A DNA stretch of 64,000 nt from Brachionus rotundiformis (GCA_016802295.1 JAESIW010000200.1:568107-632106); one strand, 5' to 3'. Numbered from the stretch's first letter, positions 1 to 10,959 are shown. Made by a program: numbers and translations. Notes: generated by a model not told the origin, from the letters alone.

Positions 1-122
1 TAATAATTTAGATTAATAAATAATTAATAAAATTTATTTTGAAAAAATTTTTTTCCAATTAGACACGAATTTTTTTGAAAAAATCAAAAACATACTCTTT
101 TAATCAAGGAGATTTTTTCAAA

Positions 123-1934
123 TTAAGCACTATCTATTCGTACAAATATGTCTTCGTCATCTTCTTCAGAATTTTCAAAAATATCCTGATAATCAAAATT
201 TTCCGCATAGTTAAACTCAATTTCTGAGTTCACTTTTACTTCCTCTTTATATTTGCTTTGATATGCTAACAAATCCCAGCCAAATTTATCATTTTTAAAG
301 AAATTATATCCTAAGGAATATTTTCTCCTAAAAATATCCTTAAAAATTTCGATGCTAAACATTTTATAACCAATTTCATACCAGTCCAAGTCCAATTTAT
401 AATCCGAATGGAAAAGATCTACCATAATGTTATTGTTATCAAAATTTATATCCAATGAGGCTTCCCGATTCATTGAATTGATAGAAAAAAATTGTTCGAA
501 TAAAAATTTGCCATCTTTGGTCAATACTTTAAAAATACACTTAGATTCAGAGCAGCCAAATGAATTTTTTGACAATCTTAGATTTCTTTTAAAAATTTTA
601 AACATCTTTAAATTGAATACTTTATTGCTTTGAAATAAATTTTCCAAGACTTTCAAATCATTGAACTCGTTTATGATATTGTCCAGAAATGTTAATCTTT
701 CGGATATATCAGAACAATGTACCAAATCCAAGTCAAATTTTTGCCTAAATGACTCATTTGTTGCTCTATTGATCTGGGAAAATTTAAGATCCATCAAAAA
801 GCTTGATCTTTTCAATTTGGTAACCCTGAGACTTGTGGGAATTAGTTTTTTCTGTCTATATACCCATTTTATTTCATTTCTAAAGTTTGAATTTAATAAA
901 CTCAACTGAGTGCGAATCGAAATGGCATTTTGACCAAAATCAACCATTTCAAAACAAAATGGCAAATTGTACACTGGCTTAAGCCTTAAATACTCTTTTG
1001 AGCCATTTTTTTCTATTGACAATAACCGGTCTAGTCTTGCCAAGATGCTGCTTGGATCAATGTCTTTTGACAGGCTGAAATTAGACAGATTAGGTAACAC
1101 TTGATCAATCGGTGTGAAATGATTGACCAATTCCACATTTTCGTGGACAAAATAATGAACAAATTTTGCCACAAACTCAGACTCAAAGAGGTCAAAATTG
1201 GCAAATATGTTTAACTTTTTGAACAAGTTGCTTCCAAGCGTTTCAAGCTGCTTATTTGCTATAAAAACAACTTTTTTATCACCAAATATATCATTTACCA
1301 AATTTAAATTTCTAATTTGTTCCAGACTAATAATTAATGGATTCTTCTGGTAGACCTTGTTGATAAAATTGGTAGCTTCACACTCAAGACTCATATTTAG
1401 GCTATGCAGTGAGCTAATGTTGTGTGCCTGGCTTATTTTTTTTTCCAAGCTGTTTCTATCCATTGATCCAGCAGGCTTTTCAAAAAAAACCTCCAAAGGA
1501 TGTTTATTAAGCTCTTTAGCTTTACCAAAAAAGACATTTTCTTCAAACTTTAACCGACATTTGAAATTATCAATATCTAAAATCCTTATCTGGTCTTTAT
1601 CAACATCTATGTTGTATTTAAGTTTTACTTTATGGACAAATTGTTGCCGTATTGAGTCGGTCAGCAGTTGTATATTGATCACAAATCCCTCATCGTTAAA
1701 CCGTAGTAATTCATTATTTTTATAAAAGATCAATTTTGGTAAGCCAATTGAATACCAATTGAGTAAATGATGTTGGTAATTGTTCGCCATGAGTTGGTCA
1801 TTAGCTGATGATTTGTAAGCTTGGACCTCTCTCTCAAGATCAAGTACCAAATCTGGCACATCAAATATTATTGCTTTTTGACCAGTTGATACAAAAAGAT
1901 AATTCATAAATAAACAGAAAATAATTAAGATCAT
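123..1934 (-). CDS. Unrecognised secreted protein, 603 aa
   Basis: This single-exon frame of 603 codons begins with a hydrophobic segment (residues 1-17, rich in Ile, Leu and Phe, followed by STGQKA) that reads as a cleavable signal peptide. No further strong membrane segment is visible, so a secreted or lumenal protein is inferred. The body is rich in Phe, Leu, Lys, Asn and Asp. The last ~25 residues are acidic, with an EDDEDIF stretch. Cysteines are few and scattered, so it does not look like a disulfide-knotted toxin or an EGF-type protein. I recognise no domain. Upstream on its own strand lies an AT-rich tract that could hold the promoter. Its uninterrupted length and sensible signal peptide argue that it is a real gene, possibly lineage-specific. 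Confidence 0.75.
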   Translation of the reverse strand: MILIIFCLFMNYLFVSTGQKAIIFDVPDLVLDLEREVQAYKSSANDQLMANNYQHHLLNWYSIGLPKLIFYKNNELLRFNDEGFVINIQLLTDSIRQQFVHKVKLKYNIDVDKDQIRILDIDNFKCRLKFEENVFFGKAKELNKHPLEVFFEKPAGSMDRNSLEKKISQAHNISSLHSLNMSLECEATNFINKVYQKNPLIISLEQIRNLNLVNDIFGDKKVVFIANKQLETLGSNLFKKLNIFANFDLFESEFVAKFVHYFVHENVELVNHFTPIDQVLPNLSNFSLSKDIDPSSILARLDRLLSIEKNGSKEYLRLKPVYNLPFCFEMVDFGQNAISIRTQLSLLNSNFRNEIKWVYRQKKLIPTSLRVTKLKRSSFLMDLKFSQINRATNESFRQKFDLDLVHCSDISERLTFLDNIINEFNDLKVLENLFQSNKVFNLKMFKIFKRNLRLSKNSFGCSESKCIFKVLTKDGKFLFEQFFSINSMNREASLDINFDNNNIMVDLFHSDYKLDLDWYEIGYKMFSIEIFKDIFRRKYSLGYNFFKNDKFGWDLLAYQSKYKEEVKVNSEIEFNYAENFDYQDIFENSEEDDEDIFVRIDSA

Positions 1935-2254
1935 TTTTATCTGGAGGGTGAAGTTAGGTTTTTTTTTTCCTTTAAGTTAGTAAATTTTTTCAATTATTTA
2001 AAAAAAAAATTTTATCTTTTTTGAACAATAAAAAATAATCTGTTTAAAATTAATTTTTAGATCTAAAAATTGAATTTTAAATACACATCTTTATTAGTTT
2101 AGAAAGAAATTGAATAAAAATTAGATAAGATGATTTCTAAATGAATTGTTAATTCAAATTGCTTATTTTTTATTAAAGAGCTTCCTCTCTTCATATAATT
2201 ATTACAAAAAGTCTAAACCATCATTAGATAATTATCTCAAGTCGGAGGTGTAGT

Positions 2255-2402
2255 GTTGGCGAATAACCAGAAAAAAATGAATTATGCTGAGTTGCCAAAT
2301 GGCTTTTATTAAAAATCTAAATAAACTAGAAATGGTGGTCTAAGCCGAAAAGGAATAAATTCAATTAATGAATATTTATTAAATACCCAGTTATGCGCCA
2401 AC
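2255..2402. repeat. Short inverted-repeat element (MITE-like)
   Basis: The 16-bp arm GTTGGCGAATAACCAG at 2255 is matched in inverted orientation at 2387-2402 with two mismatches. The ~148-bp unit has no coding content. A miniature inverted-repeat transposon remnant is the simplest reading; no target duplication is evident. Confidence 0.4.
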
Positions 2403-2513
2403 TCATGTTTGTAAATTTAGAAAAACAGTATTTTATTTTTGTTTTCAAACACAATTAGTAAGACCAAGCCTTTAGTTAAATATAACTAAATAAACTGTCT
2501 TTTAATTTCCAAT

Positions 2514-2745
2514 AACAAAACATATTACAACCAAGATTTAGTTTTCTTACAAATAGGGTCACGACAGTATGGAACAAATTATCAACTGACTTAGTAAATG
2601 CACGGAATTTGAACAGTTTTAAGGCTAAACTAGACGTCTGGATGAAAGAAAATGTATAGTTTCTTGAAGCGACTGCTAAAGCCCTATAGGGCTATACTTG
2701 AATACAAGTTCAAATCGCAGTTCTATTTACTACTACTACTATAAT
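2514..2745 (+). pseudogene. LINE 3' end relic (RT C-terminus plus TAC tail)
   Basis: A short open stretch ending at a TAG at 2657-2659 encodes a peptide containing RVTTVWNKLS and NARNLNSFKAKLD. This is the conserved C-terminal motif of CR1/L2-like LINE reverse-transcriptase ORFs (R-V-x-x-W-N-x-L-P/S ... SFK). It is followed by a short 3' UTR and a (TAC)n tail at 2728-2742. The same tail type ends the two better preserved LINE copies at 8118 and 33371, so this is an older, heavily 5'-truncated member of that group. Confidence 0.75.
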
Positions 2746-2958
2746 GCTCTCGCTAGTCATGTGATGCTAGGACATCACAGAAGGTAAGAACACAATATTA
2801 AACTGCAGTAGTATCAGTCTTGGAAAGAAAAAAGCTTATTAACGAAGAAAGTATTCACTTTAATGAATCAAGTTGGTGGTAAAGTTAGAAAGACTCAATC
2901 AGGTTTTCCTGCACATTTTGATGTTCAAAAACTTTTTTATTTTTGTAGATAACCAGAC

Positions 2959-3110
2959 TTGTTTATCTATGCTTGCTTCATCAAGATCAGTTGAAAGGCT
3001 TTTTTCTAGATCTGGTTACATAAACAGACCGCATAGATCAAGATTGACAGCAAAAAATTTAGAAGCAACTACTTTATTGGTATCAAATATGTATTTATTG
3101 CTTTTTCGGT
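2959..3110 (+). pseudogene. hAT transposase C-terminal (hATC) fragment
   Basis: The frame encodes a segment with the motif ASSRSVERLFSRSGYI followed by RSRLTAKNLEA. This is the hAT-family C-terminal dimerisation region (A-x-S-x-x-x-E-R-x-F-S-x-x-G). The rest of the transposase is absent. The frame runs on past the hAT homology into unrelated sequence that includes one arm of a 23-bp inverted repeat (3094-3116 versus 3229-3251). Only a fossil is left. Confidence 0.75.
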
Positions 3111-3212
3111 TGATACACATTCCTTATAGTGCACTTGAAATGTCCTGTTACTTAGGAAGTTGATTACCCAATTCAATAAGCATCGGTTAAGACCGAGGTT
3201 GTCTAGTTTTTT

Positions 3213-4290
3213 AACGTATCAACCGAAAAAGCAATAAACTGTGGTGTTCCGCAAGGTAGCTGTCTCTCACCAACTCTATTCAATATTTATTTTAGTGATG
3301 TAGCGAAAACTTTACCAGAGAATATAAAAATAGCTCTTTTCGCTGATGACCTGTGCATCTGGATTTCGTGTAAATCAATTAAAGAACTTAAAAGATATCT
3401 CCAAATCGGCATAGATAAAGTAGCTGATTTTTGTTTAACCTGGGGCTTTAAAATCAATCTCTCAAAAACTTGTCATACAACATTCACTACAGCAGGCCAT
3501 AGGAAAAACTATGAGAGTAAATACAATTTAAATCTTCGAATTGGTAACCAGCAGGTCCCTTTGGAACCAAACCCAACATTTCTTGGTATTAAACTGGATC
3601 CAAAAATCAGTTTCAAAGCACATTTGGACCAACTAGAAAGGAAGCTCATTCCTAAAACGAACTTGCTCAGACGAATAAAAAATTTTAAATGGGCCAAGTC
3701 CCTTTCTTTAAATATACAACTATATAAGTCTTTAATTAGATCTCTTATGGATTACTGTTTTGTCATAATCAATGTGGGTACTGAAAAAATTAAGAAAAAT
3801 CTGCAGAAAATCCAAAACAGGATCTTAAAAATTATCAAATTCTTTCCGTTAAAGACTTCAGTACGCACGATACACAAAGTACTCAAGCTTGACACAATCG
3901 AAGAAAGGGCAAATCACTTGTTTGTCAAATTCATAGAAAGTAAATCCAAACAAGAATTTATAGCCAAAGAAATTCACGCATACGTGCAAACTGTTTCCTA
4001 CTCAGATCCCAAAAGATTCAAAACGCCAATTGACGTATTCCACGAAATCAAACTCAAGGAAAACAATTAATCTGTCTTAAATCCTAATGTAAATATCTTT
4101 AACTGAACCTTTGTACATCGCTATATAACAATTTGTTTCAATTAATTCTACTTTTTTTGTAAAATTCAATTTTTAACTTAATCTAATTTTGTAAAAATCT
4201 AATTTTTTCAAACAAGAGGGTTTAAACGGAGGCTTGCGCCATTCGGACGAACCCTGGGGTCTCCCCCTCAATTATATATTTAATAAAATA
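3213..4290 (+). pseudogene. 5'-truncated LINE: RT palm to C-terminus plus 3' UTR
   Basis: One open frame runs from about 3213 to the TAA at 4068-4070. It encodes the GVPQGS motif, the FADD catalytic box, a TWGFKIN segment, an FLGIKLD motif and the following thumb region. The family signature of a jockey-like LINE reverse transcriptase is clear. The fingers, the endonuclease and ORF1 are missing, as expected of 5' truncation. A 3' UTR follows, with a locally G+C-rich motif (GGAGGCTTGCGCCATTC) and a short AAAATA-rich tail near 4280-4300. It belongs to a different LINE clade from the TAC-tailed copies. No frame break is visible in the remaining part. Confidence 0.85.
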
Positions 4291-4393
4291 AAATAAAAAT
4301 ATGTATTTATTTAATCAATAGTGAAAAAAATACTTATATATATATTGCATTTGTTTAATAAACAATTTAATTTAATGCTAATTATAAAATAGT

Positions 4394-4741
4394 GTGAAAA
4401 TAACCATTACAAGTTCATACAAAGCACGAGATTTAAACCCGTGTGATTTTTTTTCTTGGAACGCTTGTGTAACAAATATGAGACAGAACAAGTTTGCTAG
4501 AAGGGAAAAAACATTAAAGAGGAAATTAAAAGAGGGATTGAGCGAGTACCGGTTAAACACATTAAGAATACTATTTATTCTTTCCCCAAAAGGGTTAGGG
4601 ATGTTGAAGAAGCAGAAGGTCCCTATTGCCATAAATAATTTAGAAATAAATGATATTAAAGAAATAAATTTTTTATCAATTTTAAATTTATTTTTCATGA
4701 AATATTTGTGCAACTATCAAGTAGCATATATCATAGTGTAA
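4394..4741 (+). pseudogene. Tc1/mariner transposase C-terminal relic
   Basis: The 115-codon frame contains ARDLNPCDFFSWN, a decayed form of the Tc1/mariner S-P-D-L-N-P-x-D-x-F-x-W motif that carries the last catalytic Asp. It is followed by FARREKTL and NTLRILFILSPK, which match the usual spacing to the transposase C-terminus. The N-terminal DNA-binding domain and the first two catalytic Asp residues are not upstream. Not a functional gene. Confidence 0.65.
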
Positions 4742-5496
4742 CCAAGCCTTCCAGCTTTTAAATGATATACTTTTTGATTTAAATTGGTAAAATATATTAT
4801 CCCTTTAAAAAACTTATTATCAAATTTCAGTCAATTTGACCAAAAAATAAATTCCATAAAATAAATGATAAAATTAACAATTTACTACTAGAAATTGTTA
4901 ATACTAGAAACTACTAGAAAGGTTTAAAACTCCTTTTCAAAAAATATAAACTTGAATATTATTCCAAGACTATTCAAAGGAACTTAAAATCAACTTGTAA
5001 TACTAAAATTTTTTAAATATATCATATTTAAAATAAAATTTTCCTATTTCATTTGATATCTTAATTTGGAATTTTTTTAGTTAATTAGCCGGGGTATCTA
5101 GTTTTAAAGTCGATTTTTTAATAATTAATGATCCAGAAAAGTCTGGGTTTTGTAATGAGTGAGGAATGTACTGTTTCCAATTAAATTTAAATTTTCCCAT
5201 TAATTTAGAAGCTGTAAGAGGTCAAATAAACCAACCCTTCGTTTGACAAAAATTTTTTGCTTTTGTGGAGCTTAGGGTCATTAGCTTGGATTTCCACTAA
5301 AGTTGGTCCTATGTCATAACTTTTACTTGCACTTTTCCAGTTATCTAACAATCAAAATCTTTTTTTTGTTATGACTACAATGAATATTTTAAAATTCAAC
5401 AAATATGTTTGCCATAGAATAAAAAAAGTAAAAAAATAAGAGAGCTTCTGTAAAAATTTAGATGATATATCAAGAGAAAGATAAATTATTTTTGAG
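4742..5496. other. Intergenic, no feature seen
   Basis: AT-rich sequence between the mariner relic and the 3' end of the esterase gene. No open frame, RNA gene or repeat was recognised. It probably holds the 3' UTR and poly(A) site of the esterase on the minus strand. Confidence 0.5.
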
Positions 5497-7462
5497 CTAA
5501 CATTTTTCTGCTATTGCTGGAAGTAAATAATTCCAAAATTGACATTTCTGAACTTTGTCCTGTTTTTCTGCTACGATTCTTTCAGGTTGAATTGTCAGCA
5601 AATTTCCAAATTTGGATATAACATTCATTTTGTTGAGTTTATATTTTGGCCATTTATGCCCTTCCTCTAATACTCCATTAGGATTGTCATGTTTGGCAAA
5701 GTTTGACCAAAACTTAAATATCTCAATGGTGAGCTTTTTTTCAGCTAGAGAGTATTTATTTTCGGGTTTAGCCCACGGATTTACACTAATAAACGAGTCT
5801 GGGCGCCTGTTAGACAGCGAATGACCAAACACTAGAGCCAGCTCGTCCGAATGAGTAGTCTTGTACCAATTGGGCCAAGGAGAAGAGGAAATGTAGTGAT
5901 CATATAAGTACATGTACACATCCGTATTTTGTATGGCAAGTAAGTCAGCAAATCTGTAGGACGGACACACAAATGTCTGGTCGGTCAATAGATCTGACAT
6001 TGGCTCAAAATAATCTGTCTGTGAATTGTCAAAAATAATATTGTCTACATTGGTTTCATTTGATGTCTGTGCATACTCGACCAGAATGGCTTCTTTGACC
6101 AAATTGTTAGCAATGTTAGGATATCTTGGATAAAAATAAAAATATTTGTTTACAAAATCTCTAAATTGTGAATAAGCTATTTCTTGGTAAGAGTAAATAC
6201 CACCCAAGCCAGACACTGCTACAGATAAAGTTCCTTCATTTTTGGTAAACCCAATTATCATCGGACACTTTTTAAAAGCTCCACTTTTCAAAGATTCAAC
6301 CAAGTCCTGCTTAATTACTTGACCATCAATGACTGGCAAAAAAGGATTGTCTAAATACATTCTGGTGTAGTAGTCCGAGGCAAAAAGCTCAGCATAGTTC
6401 ATAGACTCTAGAGCTAAAAGGCTTGAATTTGATCTGAGGGCACAATCTGCCAAATCTGAGGACAGATCATGCGAACAGCCAACTCTTTTTAAAAAATCTC
6501 TGGCTCTTCGATTGGCCTCAGCTTTTGTCAATGGCATATAAGATGTGATTAGTGGAACTCCACTTTGGAAAATTATGTTGTTATAAAAAGGCCAGCTTTT
6601 TTCATAAAAAAGATGATAGCCGGCCAATATTGAGCCAAACTGTTATTTTGTTCGGATCTCCTCCGAATTTCGGTCCATTTGAACTAATCCAGCCAAGTGC
6701 TTCACTCTGATCTTGGAGAGCTTGATTGCCCATAAATTCGCCTTCTAAATACAAAAATCCATATATGCCAAGCCTGTAGTTGACAGTGACCACAATTGTG
6801 TTTGTTTCGGCTACAAAAACTGATGGATTGTATACGTCTAGAGCCGATGATCCAAATATGCCCGATCCACCGTAAAAATAGACCATTATTGGCAAAAGAT
6901 TTTGGGTGGTGTTGGTTACTTTGGGTGCAAAAATGTTCAGATATAAACAGTCTTCGCTCATTTTACTTATTGTCTTGTTAATTCGCCACATTGCGAAGCC
7001 TTCAAATCTAGATTCTGTCTCTGACGAACTGTCCTGTTGGTAATCTTCTTTGTCGATCATCTGGAAGCATGAATTTGGCCATCTAGTTGCGTCAATTATC
7101 TCTTTTCGGGCTTTTATGGGGATGGGACTCTTGAACCGATTGGAATTGATTGGTGGTTCTGCATAAGGAACTGCTAGCCAAGAATAAACACTTTGGGTTG
7201 TTTTTTCGACTGAATTGGAAACAACTCTGTCATAGTTTATGATGGTGCATTTTCCCATCAGCTTTCCGCTTGTAGTCTCTATTTCCAATATTTTGCTGCT
7301 ATTGATGCATTCTTCCTTGGAATCCGTTTTGGGAAGGACAAAAATTAGGACACATGTGACAAGGATTAAGATCAAAGCTACAACAACAGTAAGAACAATC
7401 ACTACTGCTTTTTTGTTGGTAATTTTTCTTGGTACCAAATTCTTATCAGCTATTTTGTTCAT
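5497..7462 (-). pseudogene. Type-B carboxylesterase, membrane-anchored, frameshifted at the nucleophile elbow
   Basis: Two minus-strand frames (7462-6602 and 6627-5497) together give an almost complete carboxylesterase/cholinesterase-fold protein of ~655 aa. The N-terminus is cytosolic-looking and basic, followed by a strong membrane segment (about residues 20-43), so a type II anchor with a lumenal or extracellular catalytic domain is inferred. Family landmarks are present: AVPYAEPP, EDCLYLNIF, VYFYGGSG (oxyanion region), NYRLG, FGGDPNKIT, then IIFQSG, the Glu of TKNEGTLS and the His of TTHSDELALVFG. The G-x-S-x-G block expected right after KIT is missing, and the frame shifts there (around 6640). 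A loss of about 20 nt fits both facts. As written the gene cannot make a catalytic serine esterase. Alternatives are an assembly error or a polymorphic null allele. Confidence 0.85.
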
Positions 7463-8084
7463 TTTTTAAAGTTTAATTTAGCAAATTTTTTAAGGCTATC
7501 TTTATAACTGAACAAGTTAGTCATTAAACTCTAAATTATAGATAAGTTAAACATTTTTGGAAAATATAATAACGCTAAATAAATTAGAATGGTAAATTAT
7601 CTTTGTGGGGAATGTAAATGATAAATGAGATTTTTAAAAAGTTAATAAAAAATAATTGTGAAATAATGTGATTCATTTATCACGAACTAGCTTGTCCTAA
7701 TATGACACCATTTATATATTACTAGTTATATATTATAATGAGTTAAATGAGTCAAAAATTTTTCTGACTTGTTTTCAAGAAGATATTATCAAAAATCACC
7801 AGAAAATGACCATTGTTCTAAAATCATTTAAACTTAGGTGTCTTGTGAATTTTGGTTGAAAAACTGTTGATCTATAAAAGATATTATCTTCAAATTTTGT
7901 AAGACAATCTTGTCTGTAGGTAGGGGTCAATCAGTAGACCAGAGTGGATAAATTTTGGAAAATTAATCTCTAATTCTCTCATTTTCACTTATATCATTAT
8001 GGGTTCACCATTTTTCTCCCGAAATGAATAAAAACATTGATTCAAAAGCAGGGAAGATTTTAACTCCCAGGCCGCACAAACTCT
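7463..8084. other. Upstream region of esterase, no feature seen
   Basis: AT-rich sequence upstream of the esterase start. I saw no coding frame, tRNA or obvious repeat. It probably contains the esterase promoter (minus strand). Confidence 0.4.
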
Positions 8085-8117
8085 CAGACACTTAAAAAAC
8101 GCATAAAATAACACATG
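8085..8117 (-). repeat. Outer part of hAT-end repeat interrupted by LINE copy A
   Basis: The sequence AACGCATAAAATAACAC just before the LINE tail continues, on the far side of the LINE (8832 onward), with TAATTTTAAATTTTAAG. The reverse complement of 16079-16310 carries both pieces joined without the LINE. So this is the outer part of one repeat split by the LINE. Confidence 0.7.
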
Positions 8118-8831
8118 TAGTAGTAGTAGTAGTAAATAATACTGCGACCCTATTGGGTTAAGCTTCTTCGAAGCTATGGCAGTAAATTAGACTGTTTCTT
8201 GAGCCATTTGTCCAGGTTAATTTTGAAGTTAATGATTGATTCGGAATTGACGATGTACTGAGGTAGACTATTCCAGACATTAACTACTCGATTTGTTAAA
8301 AAATGATATCGTTGCATGCAACTTTTCACATCTTCTCTAACTATACATTTGTCATGTCTTCTTAAGCTATACGACTGGTTTCGAGAAAAATTAATACCAT
8401 TTTCAAAATTGATAATTTCGTATCTTTTAATAACTTTAAAAAGTTGGATTAAGTCTCATCTCATCCTTCTAACTTTGAGATCAGTTAAATTTAGTATTTC
8501 AAGTCTTTTAGAGTAGTCAAATTTTCGAAGTGAAGGGATTATTTTTGTCATTCTTCTTTGTACTTTCTCGATTTCAAAAATATCTTTTTCAAGAAATGGA
8601 CACCATGAACTAATGGCAAACTCTAAATGAGGTCTAACCAGTGCTGTGTAGAGCATTCTCAATGTATCAATGTTTAAATTTCTGAAACTTTTTCTAATCA
8701 TAGCTAAAATACGATTTCCTCGACTCGTGCAATATTTTACTTGGTTAGTCCATTTCAAGTCACTTTGAATATATACACCTAAATCTTTTTCGAGAATTGT
8801 TTTAGATAAATTCTTTGTACCGTATCTGATG
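8118..8831 (-). mobile_element. LINE copy A (CR1/L2-like), 5'-truncated, TAC tail
   Basis: Read on the minus strand this is the 3' part of a LINE: RT thumb and C-terminal region, 3' UTR, and a (TAC)n tail lying against 8118. It is nearly identical to the longer copy at 33371-34850; the differences I can see are a few substitutions and one in-frame 3-nt indel. Both copies share an in-frame TGA (here at 8456-8458) inside an otherwise open C-terminal frame that ends at the TAG at 8174-8176. Homology stops abruptly at about 8831, the truncation point. The insertion interrupts hAT-related sequence that can be recognised uninterrupted, in inverted orientation, at 16079-16310. The high similarity points to recent retrotransposition. 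Confidence 0.85.
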
Positions 8832-9040
8832 ATGTAATTTTAAATTTTAAGATTCTTTTTTTAAATTATCTTGAAAAAAGAATAAAAAATAAAAAAATTC
8901 AAAAATGAATGTTTTAATTATTTTTCCTTTAATTAGTTTAATTTAATTTTGTTTTTTCTTTAAATATATAAAATTCTAAGAATAAAATAAGAAATTTTAA
9001 ATTGTTTTGATAATTAAAGGGTTAAATACAATAAAATAAT
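8832..9040 (-). repeat. hAT 3'-side repeat, second copy inverted at 16.1 kb
   Basis: This stretch matches the reverse complement of 16079-16290 for most of its length, with an internal ~30-bp difference. It lies between the hAT coding relic and the outer repeat and reads as the 3' UTR/terminal region of that hAT element. Confidence 0.7.
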
Positions 9041-10959
9041 TTATGATTGCTTCTTAAAATTAATTAAATCAATATTTACACGCATCATAACTTTTTCAAT
9101 TAAAGTCTCTGACTTCATGTTCATTGAACGTTTGTGGCATGCCAATCCACACAGACTGAAAAATCTTTCAACGAAGGCACTTGAAGCTGGTATGGAAAAA
9201 ATCTTTCTTGCAACTTTACATAGACTTGGAAACTTAAATCCAAATGATGTGTAGCTTAATGATTTTTGACTGATCTTCAGCACTCTGATAACTCTTTGAT
9301 TTAACAAGACCTCTTAAAGCAATGTTTTCGTTTGAGTGATACTCTTTTATATTAGATGGTCTCTTTGTTAGGCTTGATTCATTTTTTTCATCGAGTAAAT
9401 AGATAATTGTTTCAGCAAACGAATCATATGCATTATTTCTGTATTCAATACCAAATGATTCATGATACCATAATTCTAATTTTGAAGTATTGAGAAGCAT
9501 AGCTGTCAAGTATATTTTTGAATTAATTTCAAAAGAAAATCTTGTTCTTAACGATTTCTTTAATTCATCAATAAGCTTCTTTTTCTCCCCTTGTTCAATC
9601 ATGACATCAAGTGTGCCATTCAAAATTATAATTAAAGCAGGCAATAAATCAGATATTTTCCAGTCTGTCTTTTGAGTTAATATTGAGAATGTATAAAGCG
9701 GATGTAAAATTTTTAAAAAAGAGACAATTTTTTTTTACTAACTGGAGGATGATATTCTTGGCTAAAGGCTTTAAGTTGGTAAGCTTTATAGAAAGACTCC
9801 AGCATTAAATATGATGAGAACCATCGAGTGCCATTTTCACATCTAAGCTTAAATTTAAGACTGATAAAATCAAGTGAATTTACATTTGATCGACGTATTG
9901 AACTCGAAAATTTTGATAATTTAGACAGCATTTTAGTAAAATATTTACACTTCTCAATTTTGTGTGCCGCGCAAGAATATCTTGGTACAAAATTCGTGGA
10001 AATTCAATATTCAGAGTATTCATTGGGTCAGAATTTTCATCATTTATATCATTGTTCTGTTGAATAAATTGCTGATCATTTGGACATATTGCTTCTCTAT
10101 CTTCGTCAATTAAGTCACAAATATCATCATCATTATCACTATCATACTCAACAAAATCATTTTCCAACTGATTTGAAACTTTTGCTTCATCATCGGCTAC
10201 TGCTTGAATTTCAACATCGATTTGGCCAAAGGAGTATAAAACTTCACTTGCACTTTCATTTTGATTTAAAGTTGAATATGAATTTTGGATTAAAGACTCA
10301 TCAAACAAAAAATTTTCATTTTGCGTGAAAAGCCTAATTAAAGCAGAACCCTGATCACAATTTACTCCACATATTTTTCTTTTGTCAAAACTATATTCAT
10401 TTACAATTGTTTCAACACATGATTTTATGGCTTCAGCGTTTGAATAACCATTAGTCGGTATCATACCTATTATTCTAATGCTTTTTGAAAAATCATTAAA
10501 TACCATTGATGCAGCTTGTGCTAAATATTGCTCAGAAGACAAACTAGACTATAAGTCAGTAATTAAGCATATTGACATAGCCTCTTTTTGCATTATTTCT
10601 AATTTTGATTTTAAGATACTCAAGACCTCTGGAAAAATATTTGTTTAATAAGTATCCAAGCAGGGTATCTCAAATTTCAGCATTTTTCTCAAAAAAGGAT
10701 TTTCAATTTCATTAAGGGCGGCTGACGATGTCAAAAAATACTTTGACAAATTTACTAAATTTTCGTGCAAAAACCACTTTTTCTGACTATTTTTTGAATT
10801 AAACAAATAGGATCTTAGCCAATTTTCTGTGTTTTTGTGATTTTTTTCAAGATGCTTTTTCTGATTCACCTTACTTTGATTTATAAATTTTTCCACACTG
10901 AATGCACTTAAAACAAATTGATTCCAATGGCTTTTTTTCGAAAATTGTCTTGAACTCAA
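9041..10959 (-). pseudogene. hAT transposase pseudogene
   Basis: A series of broken minus-strand frames runs in the order expected for a hAT transposase. An N-proximal piece (10959-10645) contains WLRSYLF and LNEIENPFLRKML. A catalytic-domain piece follows (10542-9880) with VNEYSFDKRKICGVNCDQGS, the RNase-H-like 'C-T/N-D-x-x-S' region, and an acidic low-complexity insert. Next come RCENGTRWFSSYLMLESF (9931-9713), a helical middle part (9644-9234), and the hATC dimerisation motif IPASSAFVERFFSLCG (9307-9041). At least three frameshifts or stops separate these pieces, so it is non-functional. A zinc-finger BED domain is not visible. Confidence 0.8.

Noticed and set aside
427..1725. Plus-strand frames over the first gene (427-633, 661-909, 1357-1725)
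   Set aside because: Antisense shadows of the 603-codon minus-strand frame; no signal or domain.
2690..2720. GTTCAAATC-like word resembling a tRNA T-loop
   Set aside because: It is in the 3' UTR of a LINE relic; no cloverleaf arms could be drawn. No tRNA, rRNA or CRISPR array was found anywhere in the window.
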